Source of the DNA: Zhengitettix transpicula | Lineage: Eukaryota; Arthropoda; Insecta; Orthoptera; Tetrigidae | Assembly: GCA_037074705.1 (NCBI GenBank) | Contig: CM073591.1 | Coordinates: forward strand, 72,894,532 to 72,958,531 | DNA length: 64,000 nt | Direction of reading: 5' to 3' | Shown: positions 44,105 to 53,869 of the stretch, piece after piece | Numbering within the stretch: the stretch's first letter is position 1 | Layout: each line of letters starts with the position of its first letter | Notes under the pieces: generated by a model | Seen by the model: the letters and a program-made list of their open reading frames with translations, nothing else | Told to the model about the DNA's origin: nothing | Databases searched by the model: none | Translations under genes and position numbers: made by a program

Positions 44105-44956
44105 TATGTTGTATACATAATTCTCCTACTATATATTGTTTAATATAGGAAAAACCACTTTGGTAGATAATCATACAAATTATTCTGACACGAACCCAAC
44201 AATGTGGTAAAATTGGATGCTGAGTTGGCAGTTGGAAAAATTATGCAGAAATAATGAATAAAACGGATCAAGGAAAATGTTGGTTGCTGTAATTACATGT
44301 GGAAGTTGACTCAAATGTAGTACCACATTCGATTGATAACTAAATATATATTTTCGAACGTTGCGTTCATTCATGGACTACGTTATGTACAACTTATTCG
44401 CTTCATGATTTCTGTTCCGTCTACAAAGGTGAAGATGCTGTGACCACAAACGGCTCGCTCCATTTATACAGTTTCATATGGACTTATCAGTTTCCAGTGA
44501 TTTGAACTTGGGCAGTTTCGCGGTGAGAATGATATGCAAGGGAATATGGATGGATTTGGGGCTAAGCGACTGTGGGGAGACACTTGATCGCAACCAGTGA
44601 AGTGTATTTGCGTAAGTAATGCCACGGTACACAGCGCCTCGCCGTCCCTCGATATAACCCCTTCCTGTTAGGATTCGACTGTGATCGAGCCATTACACCA
44701 TTGTCATCCACATATATCGTATGCAGTTGACTATAATAATATAAAATATATTTAAAATTCAGAAATCTGTTTGAAGAAGCTGATGTAATTCCAAAGAACC
44801 AAACACGATCGCAGTGCATACCTGAACTTAAACCGAGGTAAAAATTGCCAAATAAATCCTGGAAACTACACATAACAAAGAAACATAAACAACAGAATTA
44901 AATTCCGCTTTTTCACACTCTCAGGCGACTTTCCATTTTAATTGATTTATTCATAC
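44105..44956. other. Mixed DNA with a 103-codon minus frame
   Basis: The minus frame 44562-44873 (ATG start) contains HCDRVWFFGITSASSNRFL and a C-terminal GTARRCVPWHYLRKYTS. I recognise no domain. The patch 44560-44700 is a little GC-richer. No support for a real gene beyond its length. Confidence 0.2.
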
Positions 44957-45034
44957 AAATGGAATCCCTTCCTATGGTATCAAAGGAGAACTGGTACCAC
45001 GTCGATGACCCTCTATAGCCTGTCACTCTGAAAG
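44957..45034 (+). repeat. Rp540 retroposon, short 3'-terminal fragment
   Basis: GGAATCCCTTCCTATGGTAT, GGAGAACTGGTACCACGT and CTATAGCCTGTCACTCTGAAA correspond to the last 75 bp of the element. Divergence is higher than in the other copies, so it is probably old. Confidence 0.7.
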
Positions 45035-45204
45035 TAACTTCGTCGAAAGCCTGTAATAATCTAAGACTTGTTCTCCTTCAAGTGCACGTTCAGTAATGGC
45101 CGATACGCTAGTCACTTGATTTATTGTTGAGTTCTTTTGTTTGAATCCGAATTGTAAATCTGTTATTAGGTATTATTATTAACTATTATTGGCCACATCC
45201 TCTA

Positions 45205-45685
45205 GAGCAGCAGTTTCTCAAACAGATTTCAGATTGTTGGCTGTAGAAGGAAATAACCTACGCTGGCAATCTGTCACGGAGCCAGCAAGGGGTTGTTGCT
45301 AGGATAAGTACTCTACACTCTAACCTCACGCACTCCTATCTGTTTTTTAAGTTACCGCAACCTACATGTGACTTGTGCGAGGCTGCCATGACTATCCAGC
45401 ATGTCCTCCACGACTGCCCAAAGCACGACAGGTTTAGAAGAGCCACAGTTTAGAAATACCTAAGAAAGGAAATACGTACCTCAGCAGCGGCAATAAATGA
45501 CCCGTAAAAGTTTAGTCTGGAAACCGGTATTTAAGATGTAATCTAAATAGACTATTTAGGCTAAGGATAATATGTATATTTAATACGAATCAAATGTAAT
45601 AATTTCATGTTTCGGTATGGAAAGTCGCCAATGGGTAATATGTTGACGCGACTATAAACTATAAATAATAAAAATAAAAAATTTG
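45205..45685 (+). pseudogene. LINE ORF2 C-terminus with zinc knuckle, broken
   Basis: A 67-codon stretch reads NLSRSQQGVVARISTLHSNL, then THSYLFFK, then a CCHC knuckle PTCDLCEAAMTIQHVLHDCP, followed by KHDRFRRATV and TAG at 45451-45453. This is the C-terminal zinc finger that follows reverse transcriptase and RNase H in Jockey/I-like LINEs and binds nucleic acid. Reading through the stop gives KYLRKEIRTSAAAINDP and further stops. The sequence ends in an AATAATAAAAATAAAAAA tail at 45660-45682, a typical LINE 3' end. A TAG about 16 codons upstream and the missing 5' part show it is dead. It abuts an oppositely oriented LINE relic. Confidence 0.85.
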
Positions 45686-45689
45686 TCTG

Positions 45690-46330
45690 TAAGTGGATCG
45701 TTTTCCTGGCTTTTGCAGCATGATCACTTCTTCAACTTTCCAGCACGTTTTAATCTGAATTCTACGTTAAATAGTATACATTTTTCTTTGGCAGATGCTT
45801 CACAATCTCTCCAGTGGTTAGATCAAATCCTGGTGCTTTCTTATGGGGTGATTGTTGTGTTATTTTGAATTTTCCGTTGTCGAAATTATTCATAATATGT
45901 TTCTTTGGTTGGGCGTGAGTGTCTTATACACGTGTAAAGAAGAAAATAGAGATGTTTTCCGTTTCTTCTCTCTGGTCAACGTTCCAGTAATCTTCTTGAT
46001 TGCTTTCCATAGCAAGTAATTATGTGAGGACAATTCTTGTAGATGTTTACAGATTTTTATTTAAGCTATTCTATTTTTTTTGAACTTCTGAATTCAGTTG
46101 CTATGTATCGTTTGGTCTGCCGGTTCTCTTGATTGTTCCCATTATTTTCTATCTTTTCCTTTTATTGTGACAAGTTCTCTAATCTCAGTTTGACAGTTTA
46201 CATCTTTGGTTGTGTGTGTACTCACTTAGGTGTTTATATGTACCGGTTTTTGAATAACCCTAGTGATATTTCCTACTTCTTCCTCCAGTTGCTCTAAGGC
46301 AGATATTCAGGTTGATATTATTCTGAAGTT
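45690..46330 (-). pseudogene. Jockey-like LINE ORF2, fingers region, broken
   Basis: Translation of the minus strand across several frames gives the segment before and into the reverse transcriptase domain of a Jockey-like LINE. The blocks are LEQLEEEVGNITRVIQKP (about 46250-46305), EIRELV and KGKDRK, LLWKAIKK (about 45991-46015), KKAPGFDLTTGEIVKHLPKK (about 45780-45842, the PGxD motif of RT block 1) and VIMLQKPGK (about 45700-45725, the next RT block). Stops and frameshifts occur throughout. The downstream catalytic ADD region is absent because the relic ends at 45690, where the tail of the plus-strand LINE lies. Jockey-type RTs copy their own RNA at nicked chromosomal DNA. Confidence 0.8.
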
Positions 46331-47311
46331 CGATCTAAAAGTTTTCCAAATTTTGTTAGTTATCTCTGATCTTGGAGAGGTCCGTTTGAAGGAACCTCTT
46401 GGGTAGGACGGTTCGATAGTAGCTGTAGGGGAGGACAGATGAACGTATGGTTTTTGAGAGAGCAGCCCGATGTAGTATCTAGAGAGACGGTTGAAAAGTA
46501 GGAGAGAAATGCATTTTCTTCACGGAAATCTAACAACTAGATGAACTGGAATTCATCACCCGGGCCTTTGACACCACCAACAGGACAAGTCACCCCGAGA
46601 TCCGAACACTCAGCGCCAGACTTCCCCAGAAATATCTCTGAATGCCGGAAAACTCACCCCCCAGCCGTCATCTACCTGCCGCCAGAGGATGTTCCAGGAC
46701 GCAGACAACAACGAAAACAGGTGTGTGCGTATTTTCGGACTGAGACGAATATTAAGAGTTTCTGCTACACGAATCCCACAAGTCTATACCCTTTGATATA
46801 ATTTAATAATTTGAGTCTCATGTGTACAGTAAATGCCTGTGATTATAATAAATGTTTCTGATTGACCCTGAGAAAAGTAAATGTCACCTTATAATAAGTA
46901 AATAATTTATAATTTAACTTTTGTGTGATCCAATATCAATAACCTTCCCCCCCGCTCTTTTTATTATTACCTCATCAAATAGAATCTGAACTTAACTGGA
47001 ACAAAACTGCCACTGTCTCACATTTTTCGTGATCCTTCAGTCAGCGAATGGATGCTCAAGAAAGAAACCACCTGCGTTACCCATAGCAAAACAGGAAAGA
47101 GAGGTACAAATATAGCAGACCATTCTGGGACCTGGATCGAGAGATTTTTTCTTAGATAAAATAGTTAAATAACCGAAGAACTTACAAGAAACATATTAAA
47201 AGGATTTATTTGGAAGAAAAATGGACTTTACACCTTTAAAGTGTATTAATATGATAAAATTTAATTATGGTAAGCATAAAAACGTCTGTATAAGTTCATA
47301 GGCAAAAAAAA
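46331..47311. other. Mixed DNA with an unrecognised 86-codon plus frame
   Basis: A GC-rich patch at 46540-46730 holds a proline-rich frame (MNWNSSPGPLTPPTGQVTPR from 46541). An alternative frame there reads LEFITRAFDTTNRTSHPEIR. Given the minus-strand LINE ending at 46330, the patch may be unrelated. Neither frame is recognised. 46800-47310 is AT-rich with nothing seen. Confidence 0.3.
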
Positions 47312-47376
47312 AGTTGGTGTGACATAAATATTACAGAATGTTTCTGCAGACCGTGTAGGTTTCTTCAGATGTTGAA
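47312..47376 (-). repeat. Single-arm foldback fragment with intact hammerhead-like boxes
   Basis: On the minus strand it reads CTGAAGA (47362-47368), a 17-base segment containing ACC-TACAC-GGT, GAAAC (47340-47344), then ATTCTGTAATATTTATGTC, related to GTTGTGTGGTATTTATATC of family A. Both boxes are exact. Confidence 0.6.
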
Positions 47377-47426
47377 ATAAGAGTTATTTGAACTGCATAT
47401 TTCAGAACCAAGGCGACATGCACTAA

Positions 47427-47570
47427 TTTTTTAGAGTAACAGGCTACATGAGGATAATCCACGTGGTGGCAACTCCCCTTTAATATCATAGGAAGGGATT
47501 GGAAGGGGGGATTCATGAGGGTACAGGAAGGTAGCCAAGAGGTTAACTAGTGTCCCCGGGCTGAGTTAGG
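47427..47570 (-). repeat. Rp540 retroposon, 3'-terminal fragment
   Basis: T-tract, AGAGTAACAGGCTACATGAG, CCACGTGGTGGCAACTCCCC, ATAGGAAGGGATT, GGTAGCCAAGAGGTTAACTA and CCCCGGGCTG. It keeps the poly(A)-equivalent end and loses the other. Confidence 0.85.
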
Positions 47571-47742
47571 AGTCGTAACCAATTTTGAGTTTCATTGTAT
47601 CGGATTGCGTGTGTAAAGAATTTTGCATATAAGTCTAGAGATGAACCTGGTGAGCAGAATGTTCTAGAATTTTGAGGCTATACGAAGGTAAAACATTTGC
47701 CTACGCAAACCAATCGAAGTATTTTTTTAAAATGATTTGGGA

Positions 47743-47770
47743 TAATATATATATATATATATATATATAT
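47743..47770. repeat. (AT)n microsatellite
   Basis: Pure AT run of about 28 bases. Confidence 0.9.
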
Positions 47771-47899
47771 ACCAATTTTTATCATAGTATCACAGATATA
47801 TTTAAACTTCCCAAATCATTATTATCTGAAGCAATTTCGTCTCTAATAAAATTTTTGAAATGCGCCAAATAGTTTGCGTAGCCGAAAGTCTTCGTACGT

Positions 47900-48130
47900 G
47901 TTGCCTCAAAGTTCTATTTTTGCTAGTATGTGGGTGCATTCCGAGTCCACCCCCAACACCTGCACGAAATTAATAAGAAGCGAGGGCCAGAAGCCGCCGA
48001 GAACAGCTGTTGGTGTAGCAATTAAACTGCAGCAGCCCTGAAACTTGGCTGCGGTGTCCGCATTGTCCCGCCAGCAGTGAGTAACGGGCTCCTGGAATGC
48101 AGCAAATGCTCTTCGTCGTAACGACACCAA
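47900..48130. other. GC-richer island with E-box
   Basis: Raised GC with CAGCTG near 48004, GCAATTAAACTGCAGCAGCC and GCTGCGGTGTCCGCATTGTC. A 74-codon minus frame covers it and is unrecognised. Possible conserved non-coding element. Confidence 0.3.
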
Positions 48131-48807
48131 TTTACTCTACCAACAGATAATTATTTACTTTATAGAAATTTCAGAAATACAACTCACAGTAAGTGCGAAC
48201 ACTACAGCCATAAAAGCCAGTCTACCTCATCTCAAAATTGTCCCGTTATGAGATGAATGAAGGTAGACTCAGCCTGTTCTGACTAATCTTTTCTCGTTAT
48301 TTCTAAATAATCTGAAGCATGTTTTTCTTTATCTACCTCCATCTGGTTATTTAGATTCACAGGCGGAATGTAGCAAAATATTTGCACCTGATGTCGACTT
48401 AAATTGATATGATTGAGTTCATGGTCTTGCTTCCTGCTAAGGGTATTTTATTTTCTTATTATATTTACTATATTTTTAAATTTATTTCATTCACAATTTT
48501 AATTTAATAATAATAAGATTCATAAGTTTTTTACTTAATCATTATAAAAAAATTACAATAATAATTATAGTGAGATAATGGAAAAATATGAAACAAGCTT
48601 GACAAGTGACAGAAAACGAATTGCGGCCTCTGTAGGAAATCAGAAACGTCGTGGAGTAAAAGATTAAGAGGATAAGCACTGAAAAATATATTTGGACGAT
48701 TTTTTCGTCGTCAGCAGCGGCAAGAAGATGTGCACTCGCCTTTGTAACTAAGCAGATTGAGTCATAGATGTTAAAGTGGTGTTTTATATGTTTCTTTGGA
48801 CGTTAAT
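48131..48807. other. AT-rich DNA, no gene recognised
   Basis: Nothing recognised. A small TGGACGATTTTTTCGTCG hairpin is near 48692. Confidence 0.55.
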
Positions 48808-49600
48808 ATCGTATTAATCTATTTATTTATTGTCAAAAACTGCAGAATACAGAAATATTCATGAGCCAAGTAATAAAACAATACAGATAATATATAATTA
48901 AAATTCCATATTTGGATTACATAGAAAAATTCATTTAATTAATAGAATGGATTTTCATTTAAACATTTTAAATTCAGATTTGTAACCGTTTTTCCTATTG
49001 AATGAGCATCTGAAGGTAATCTATTAAACAGATCAATTGAAATCGAATGAAACAACTGTTTAGTCTTACTTAATCTTACATTAGGTATCAAAATTCTGAT
49101 AATTAAATCTGGTGGCATAGTTCTGATGGTGGAGATGAAGGTCTTAGTAGTTATCAAGGATTTATAAATATACTGAATAATCACAGTAATTATATTTAAT
49201 TTAACAAATAATGGTCTACACTGATCATTATATTTCGAACCAGTAATTATACGTATCACTTTTTTCTGTAGAATAAGGATTTTTCCAACTTTGCTACCCC
49301 CATAAGAGTGAACTGTAAGACCGTATACTATGAAAAATTGCATGTAATCAGTAGATAATTAGGTGAAACACAGTTCCTCAACTGTCGCAATAGATATGGG
49401 TCACGAGATAGTTTAATGTAAAAAGAGTCAATGTGCGGATCACTCGGGAGTCTTGAATCGACGGTAATGCCACGAAGCTTAATAGGACCATTAAAACATC
49501 GGAATTTTTCTTCAGTGCAAAAAAAATTCGTTGGGTTTTATCAGAAATTAGTTTGAAACCATTAGCTTCATACCACTCAGCCGCGTAATTCAATCAAGAA
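48808..49600 (-). pseudogene. LINE reverse transcriptase relic, C-terminal part and 3' tail
   Basis: The upstream frame (49593-49378) reads NYAAEWYEANGFKLISDKTQ, the segment that follows the catalytic YADD motif. After a frameshift and stop, the 134-codon frame 49343-48939 reads YGLTVHSYGGSKVGKILILQ, then KKVIRIITGSKYNDQCRPLF, then LNLKCLNENPFY at the C-terminus. This LILQKKxIRII..CRPLF pattern is the thumb/C-terminal part of a LINE RT that is abundant in insect genomes. The 3' untranslated part runs to about 48808 and ends in AATAAATAAATAGATT on the minus strand. It is 5'-truncated and frameshifted, so inactive. The relatively intact last 134 codons suggest a fairly recent insertion. Confidence 0.88.
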
Positions 49601-50189
49601 ACATGTGAGAGAACAGAAGACATCGAGAGTCGAGGAAGAGAAAACTATATTGACTCTCAATTTAAATTGTATGGTAAATCGTTAATCATTTATCAGTTTC
49701 AATTGTATGTTTCATGGAAAGATGTGTACTTAAGTTCGATGGAGAATGGTTTTGCCTTACAGCGTCACTACAACAAATTTCGTAACGCACTCACCAGTTT
49801 ATTGTCAACGATGCGTAATTAAGTTTCACATGAAATCATATCACGTTTGGAAATGAAAATAAAAGAGAATTAAAATGGAACGGTGAAATAAGTCTCTGTG
49901 TTCAGTTGCATCTTTATACAGGCGCAGAATCACTCCTTTCAACCCAGATTTAGTCTCACATATTCTGAAAGCTGTCAGACAATGAAATTCCTGGCCACCA
50001 ATACTCTTATTAAATATCAACATCGTCTTTAAGCATCACTTACAAAACCAATGTCTTCTATCCATGGCGCACGGATGCTTTTACAACGTGCATAATGGTA
50101 GCAATGTAATAGATGAACTAAGTCCAGTTAAAATTTCTTATCTTTTATTTGAACTCGTTTTTCTGTTCCAGGCGGAGGAATTTATGAAT
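49601..50189. other. AT-rich DNA, no gene recognised
   Basis: The 60-codon minus frame 49841-50023 has no motif. Confidence 0.6.
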
Positions 50190-50430
50190 AAAATTTCGCC
50201 GTGACTTTGAACTGCAGGGCAGCGTCGCGTCGGCAGAGCAGCCGCCGCCACCCCAGCCAAGCAGAAGCTGCTATCGCTTAATTAAACCGAGGCTCTTGCT
50301 TCCTGCGCATGGAAGGGTGCTGTCTCTGCTAAGGGTAGCAGCTGACGACAAGGAGTAAGGCTCTCCAGCCATCAACGGCAAGCACAGGTGCGAAACAGCT
50401 CAGCTCGAAGACTCATTCCTCCGTTTAACA
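50190..50430. promoter_or_regulatory. GC-richer island, candidate enhancer
   Basis: CpG- and GC-rich with GCGTCGCGTCGGCAGAGCAG, a homeodomain-type TTAATTAAA core, CAGCTG near 50340 and CAGGTG near 50386. No frame longer than 60 codons. Function inferred from composition and motif clustering only. Confidence 0.35.
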
Positions 50431-50434
50431 GTTA

Positions 50435-50864
50435 CTATTCTACTAACGCTGCACGCTGCACAATCTCTAATGTGACCCTATAAATTTTAAAACACCTTAA
50501 CTATACCACATAAATTCCTCTTGAGACAACAGATTCAGGATTAAATAATAAGAATTTACATAGACTAGTTTGTTATTCCTGAATCCAAATAATAAGAACT
50601 GAACAGTATATAAAATGAAACCAGTCATCCTGTCTTCCCGCTTAGAATAAGGTACAAGGATCTACACATCAAATTGTAACGACAAGTGGTTCATAGAGGA
50701 ACATTGTCCACAGACCGAACGTCACCAACTGGTCAATTCAATGTATACCTTTAACGAAAATACATACGTTGTTTTCAGTAAAAGTATATTGAAAATTATA
50801 CAAAGAATAACAACAAACAGATTTTTTTTGTAATTAAATAAATTTTTAAATAATGAAATTTTAA
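50435..50864. other. AT-rich DNA, no gene recognised
   Basis: Nothing recognised. Confidence 0.6.
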
Positions 50865-51030
50865 AATAGCAGCACAACAACGTTTCTGCAGACATTTGTA
50901 CGCTCTTCAGCCTTCGTCTGATTTAAAGGTTTGTAAATATAGATGTTTATAAGTTTGACAAACCTTTCAGTCAGACACAGCCTGAAGAAGAAGCAAATAT
51001 GTACAGAAACGGAGTTGTGCTGTTAATTAA
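50865..51030. repeat. Foldback family C with hammerhead-like cores in both arms
   Basis: The two arms (50865-50934 and 50958-51030) are imperfect reverse complements: AGCAGCACAACAACGTTTCT against AGAAACGGAGTTGTGCTGTT, and AAAGGTTTGT against ACAAACCTTT. The left arm on the minus strand has exact CTGAAGA (50904-50910), a 17-base segment with 6 of 7 possible pairs (GCGTACA/TGTCTGC), and exact GAAAC (50882-50886). The right arm on the plus strand has exact CTGAAGA (50982-50988) and GAAAC (51006-51010), again 17 bases apart. Confidence 0.8.
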
Positions 51031-51034
51031 AAAA

Positions 51035-51499
51035 AATATGACTTGTAAGAAACTTTAAAATTATAAAATATGTCTGTTAATGATGGTTAAATATACATTA
51101 TTATTAAAAACAGATGTAAAATTAAAATATTTTTATATATTGAAAATTTGGCAGTCTGTTATATTCAAGCTGATTGTTAGCACAGAGTTGTGAAAGGTAA
51201 GTATGATAATTTGTGTTCTGAAAAGCATTTGTAACATAGATGCGTATTACTCTGTCAACGAATTGGTAAATCGACCTGAGCCAAACTCACATTAGTTCCC
51301 TAGACGATACTGGCTAATTTATGGAATACTAATATAAATGCTTATTGTCTGTATGTCCAACTGATACTTCACAATTGTTTATTTCATGTCGTCCTCACGA
51401 GATTTCCAGCCACTGAGAAGTGTTGCGAGATAAATTCTTCGGGAGGCGACAACACTTTGAAGAAGATGTTATACAAATGAGAGTGCTATTAGTGAAGTG
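51035..51499. other. AT-rich DNA, no gene recognised
   Basis: Nothing recognised. Confidence 0.6.
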
Positions 51500-51801
51500 A
51501 AGTTCAGCTTACAGTTTTTTTTATTCCCTACTTTATATTTAAGATTTATTACTTATGTAATGTTCAGTAATCCTAACTTATTCTCTCTTATTTACATATG
51601 TAGTATTCATTTTATTATCCCTGAACCTTTTTCATGTAATTTAAAATATCTTAAATTCTTCACATCACTATTTATGTATAGTCTGAAACATCTGGAGTAT
51701 TTATGTATATCTCATTCATACATTTGTAAGTAATATCAATTTGACTTGTCCTATTTCCTCAGCAGAGGACTAATGGAACTAATAAATCTAATCTAATCTA
51801 G
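51500..51801 (+). repeat. LINE 3' untranslated region and tail
   Basis: T-rich 3' untranslated sequence ends in GACTTGTCCTATTTCCTCAG, then AGAGGACTAATGGAACTAAT, then AAATCTAATCTAATCTA. CTATTTCCTC-AGCA-GAGGACTAA can fold. The TCTAA repeats are a LINE-type tail. The hydrophobic 78-codon frame 51497-51733 lies in the untranslated region and is not a gene. Confidence 0.8.
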
Positions 51802-51883
51802 AAAAAATTCACAGAATTAAGGTTATCTAACCTAATGAACCATAACATTTAGTATTGACGGAGGAAGCGAAATGCTTCAATAA

Positions 51884-52030
51884 CAGTGGTCGGCAATCTA
51901 TGACCCGCGGGTCACCCAGTGGCCCACTGGAAAAACTTAATATGATTTCTTTCAACTTATAAATATAGATTTAATAATAAATTTGTAATCCTCTATTATA
52001 TATAATATATTGTCTAAAATACAAGTTATG
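51884..52030 (+). repeat. Possible hAT-type transposon end
   Basis: CAGTGGTCGGCAATCTATGA resembles the terminal sequence of hAT/Charlie-type elements. It is followed by palindromes TGACCCGCGGGTCA (51910-51923) and CCAGTGGCCCACTGG (51925-51939). The opposite terminus is not seen, so only a fragment is supported. Confidence 0.35.
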
Positions 52031-52560
52031 TGAATCGACAACAAAAACCTCCTATTGGGGGAAATTTCGGCAAACCAAGGTGTAAAGAGGCCTTTTAGAA
52101 CAAACATGAGTTACATAGTTTCCCGTTTTGGAGGATAGAGGGCAGTAGGTCAAAATTGGGGAGGTTATGGATGGTTTTGGAGAGTTAGTTAGTTACTTAC
52201 TGGTTTTAGCATAGTTTTACTTGGTGTTTGGAGGCGTTAGTGAGTTTTTAAGGAATTTATTGAGAAGTTTGATTTTAGAAAATTACTTTTGGCGAAGTTA
52301 GTTTTGATAAATAAGAGAGAATTTTTTCAGTGTACTGCCGACGAGAACCTTGGGCCGGTTGTCTGACCATTTTCCAGGAAATACGAGGCATTGCAGAGTC
52401 CGCCCGAGCCACCTGAGAAGTCTACCGACCTGCCAGACCACCGAATGGTAATGCACCGGAAGATAATCCCATCGAGGTCGGCCTGTGAACACCATATGAC
52501 CACCGTATTTTGGCCCACTAATCCTGTCAGAAATTGCCTGTATTTTGTAATTTAATGTCC
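52031..52560. other. Unidentified repeat-like block with strand-biased leader
   Basis: 52100-52320 is strikingly G/T-rich and C-poor on the plus strand (for example GGGGAGGTTATGGATGGTTT). 52330-52520 is then GC-rich. The GC-rich part is open on the minus strand in two frames (52298-52609, 103 codons; 52327-52518, 63 codons). The longer has GRPRWDYLPVHYHSVVWQVG. I do not recognise the protein. The layout resembles an untranslated leader and part of a mobile element. Confidence 0.3.
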
Positions 52561-52955
52561 TTTCTGTGTTAATAAAATATAAAATATTAATTATTGTAAT
52601 TAATTTCACCCTTCAATAAAATTAAATAGTTTCAGAGAAAAATAATCATAAATTTAAGGAATTTAAAAATATTCAATAAAATCCCCTATCTATATATTAT
52701 CATACGAAGTTGTAATGTTTTATGTCACAAATTAAATTCTATTTCTATTTCTCCATATATCAGTGTCCTTACATAGTAATCACTTTATACATCCTTTTTC
52801 TACGGCAGGCAGTACATACGACCAATGTGAAGCTACTCCTAGAATCAGCTGGAAATTGTGTCGAGAAAATTCCCGTAAAGCGTGGATGAATTAATAATGC
52901 AATTTAAAAATCTACACAGAAGACATTTGAAAATGCGAGAAACACTTAGATAAAA
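52561..52955. other. AT-rich DNA, no gene recognised
   Basis: Nothing recognised. Confidence 0.6.
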
Positions 52956-52959
52956 CTAA

Positions 52960-53215
52960 AGGCAGGGGATGTCAGACCCAGGAGGGTGCGAGGTTTGTGT
53001 TTGCGATGAAACAGGTCCTCTCATCGATCCACGGGAAAACTCCGTTGCTGACTCAGGCCAGTGACTTGCAACATCCAGCCCGTCAGCAAGTTTCCTGTCC
53101 CGGATCGCTCTCCCTGATTGATTGACGGGATTAATGCTCGTGATCCTTCGGGATGACTCCACAACATTTCGGCTAGCCCGCTCCGACGTAGGATAACGAG
53201 GATGCTACATTTGGC
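52960..53215. other. GC-richer island with a 68-codon minus frame
   Basis: GC and CpG are raised. The minus frame 52956-53162 (MESSRRITSINPVNQSGRAI at its start) has protein-like composition but no known domain. It may be an exon or a regulatory island. Confidence 0.25.
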
Positions 53216-53700
53216 AGGGGTGCATATATGTGTTCCGAAAACTAATAATGTGTGTATTTATCCCTGTAGGTACAGTCATACAATAATACATTACCTGTAA
53301 TACTGCTCTCCCAATATTTGATGTCTTGAATACCAATTCATGGACCTCCTATATAAAAAACATAAAAATGGATCCTTTGAATGAACTGGGAACAAAGTTT
53401 TTCTCTTGTCTTCAGTATTCCTAAGACATGTGAATGTGCTATTGTAACACCAGTGTCTATAGTAATAGAAATCACACGACACAGGAAAGTTAAATAATAA
53501 CTTCCATGCTGTCCATTTTAATCGCAATTTTTTTTATATAGAAAACAAATAATAACCTTCAATACCCGAACTGCGTTCATTATAGTACTCAAAATTACCT
53601 TATAATCTACGCTATGTACATTAATAATGTATTGAATATTGATACGAAGTATCGGCAGCGGAGACAGTAGGTGCTAAAGGAAGACCGAAATTGAATCCCT
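53216..53700. other. AT-rich DNA, no gene recognised
   Basis: The 78-codon minus frame at 53291-53527 has no motif. Confidence 0.55.
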
Positions 53701-53732
53701 AAATTAGAGCCTCAGTCGTTAGGGTTGCCACC

Positions 53733-53864
53733 ATGGTGGCGGATTCGCGTGTCAGTCAAGGAAACATTCCAACGCAGGAACTTGACGACCTCCTAATGAC
53801 GCAGATGACTGAAGAAAGGTATCCTCTTGACCTAGGAGTCTGTCACAGGAAGCTGAACCGTTAG
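53733..53864 (+). CDS. Candidate 43-codon small ORF with perfect Kozak start
   Basis: The ATG at 53733 sits in GCCACCATGG, the optimal vertebrate-style Kozak context and also strong in insects. This lies within a perfect 14-base palindrome GCCACCATGGTGGC (53727-53740). The frame runs 43 codons to TAG. Its composition is unlike the surrounding AT-driven frames, with an acidic and polar PTQELDDLLMTQMTEERYP core, no signal peptide and no membrane segment. An AATAAA follows about 40 bases after the stop (near 53904). An overlapping minus frame (53752-53994) is weaker. I recognise no family. It may be a first coding exon, a small peptide gene, or chance. Confidence 0.3.
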   Translation: MVADSRVSQGNIPTQELDDLLMTQMTEERYPLDLGVCHRKLNR

Positions 53865-53869
53865 TCTCA

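Noticed and set aside
45205..45230. GCAGCAGTTTCTCAAAC as a hAT transposon end with TCTAGAGC duplication
   Set aside because: No matching right end or second TCTAGAGC is seen. The LINE relic starts directly after, so it may be chance.
46400..46440. GGACGGTTCGATAGTAGC as a tRNA T-arm (B box)
   Set aside because: No A box, anticodon arm or acceptor stem can be built around it. No convincing tRNA gene was found anywhere in the window.
51497..51733. 78-codon plus frame
   Set aside because: It lies in the T-rich 3' untranslated region of a LINE, and the product is hydrophobic by composition.
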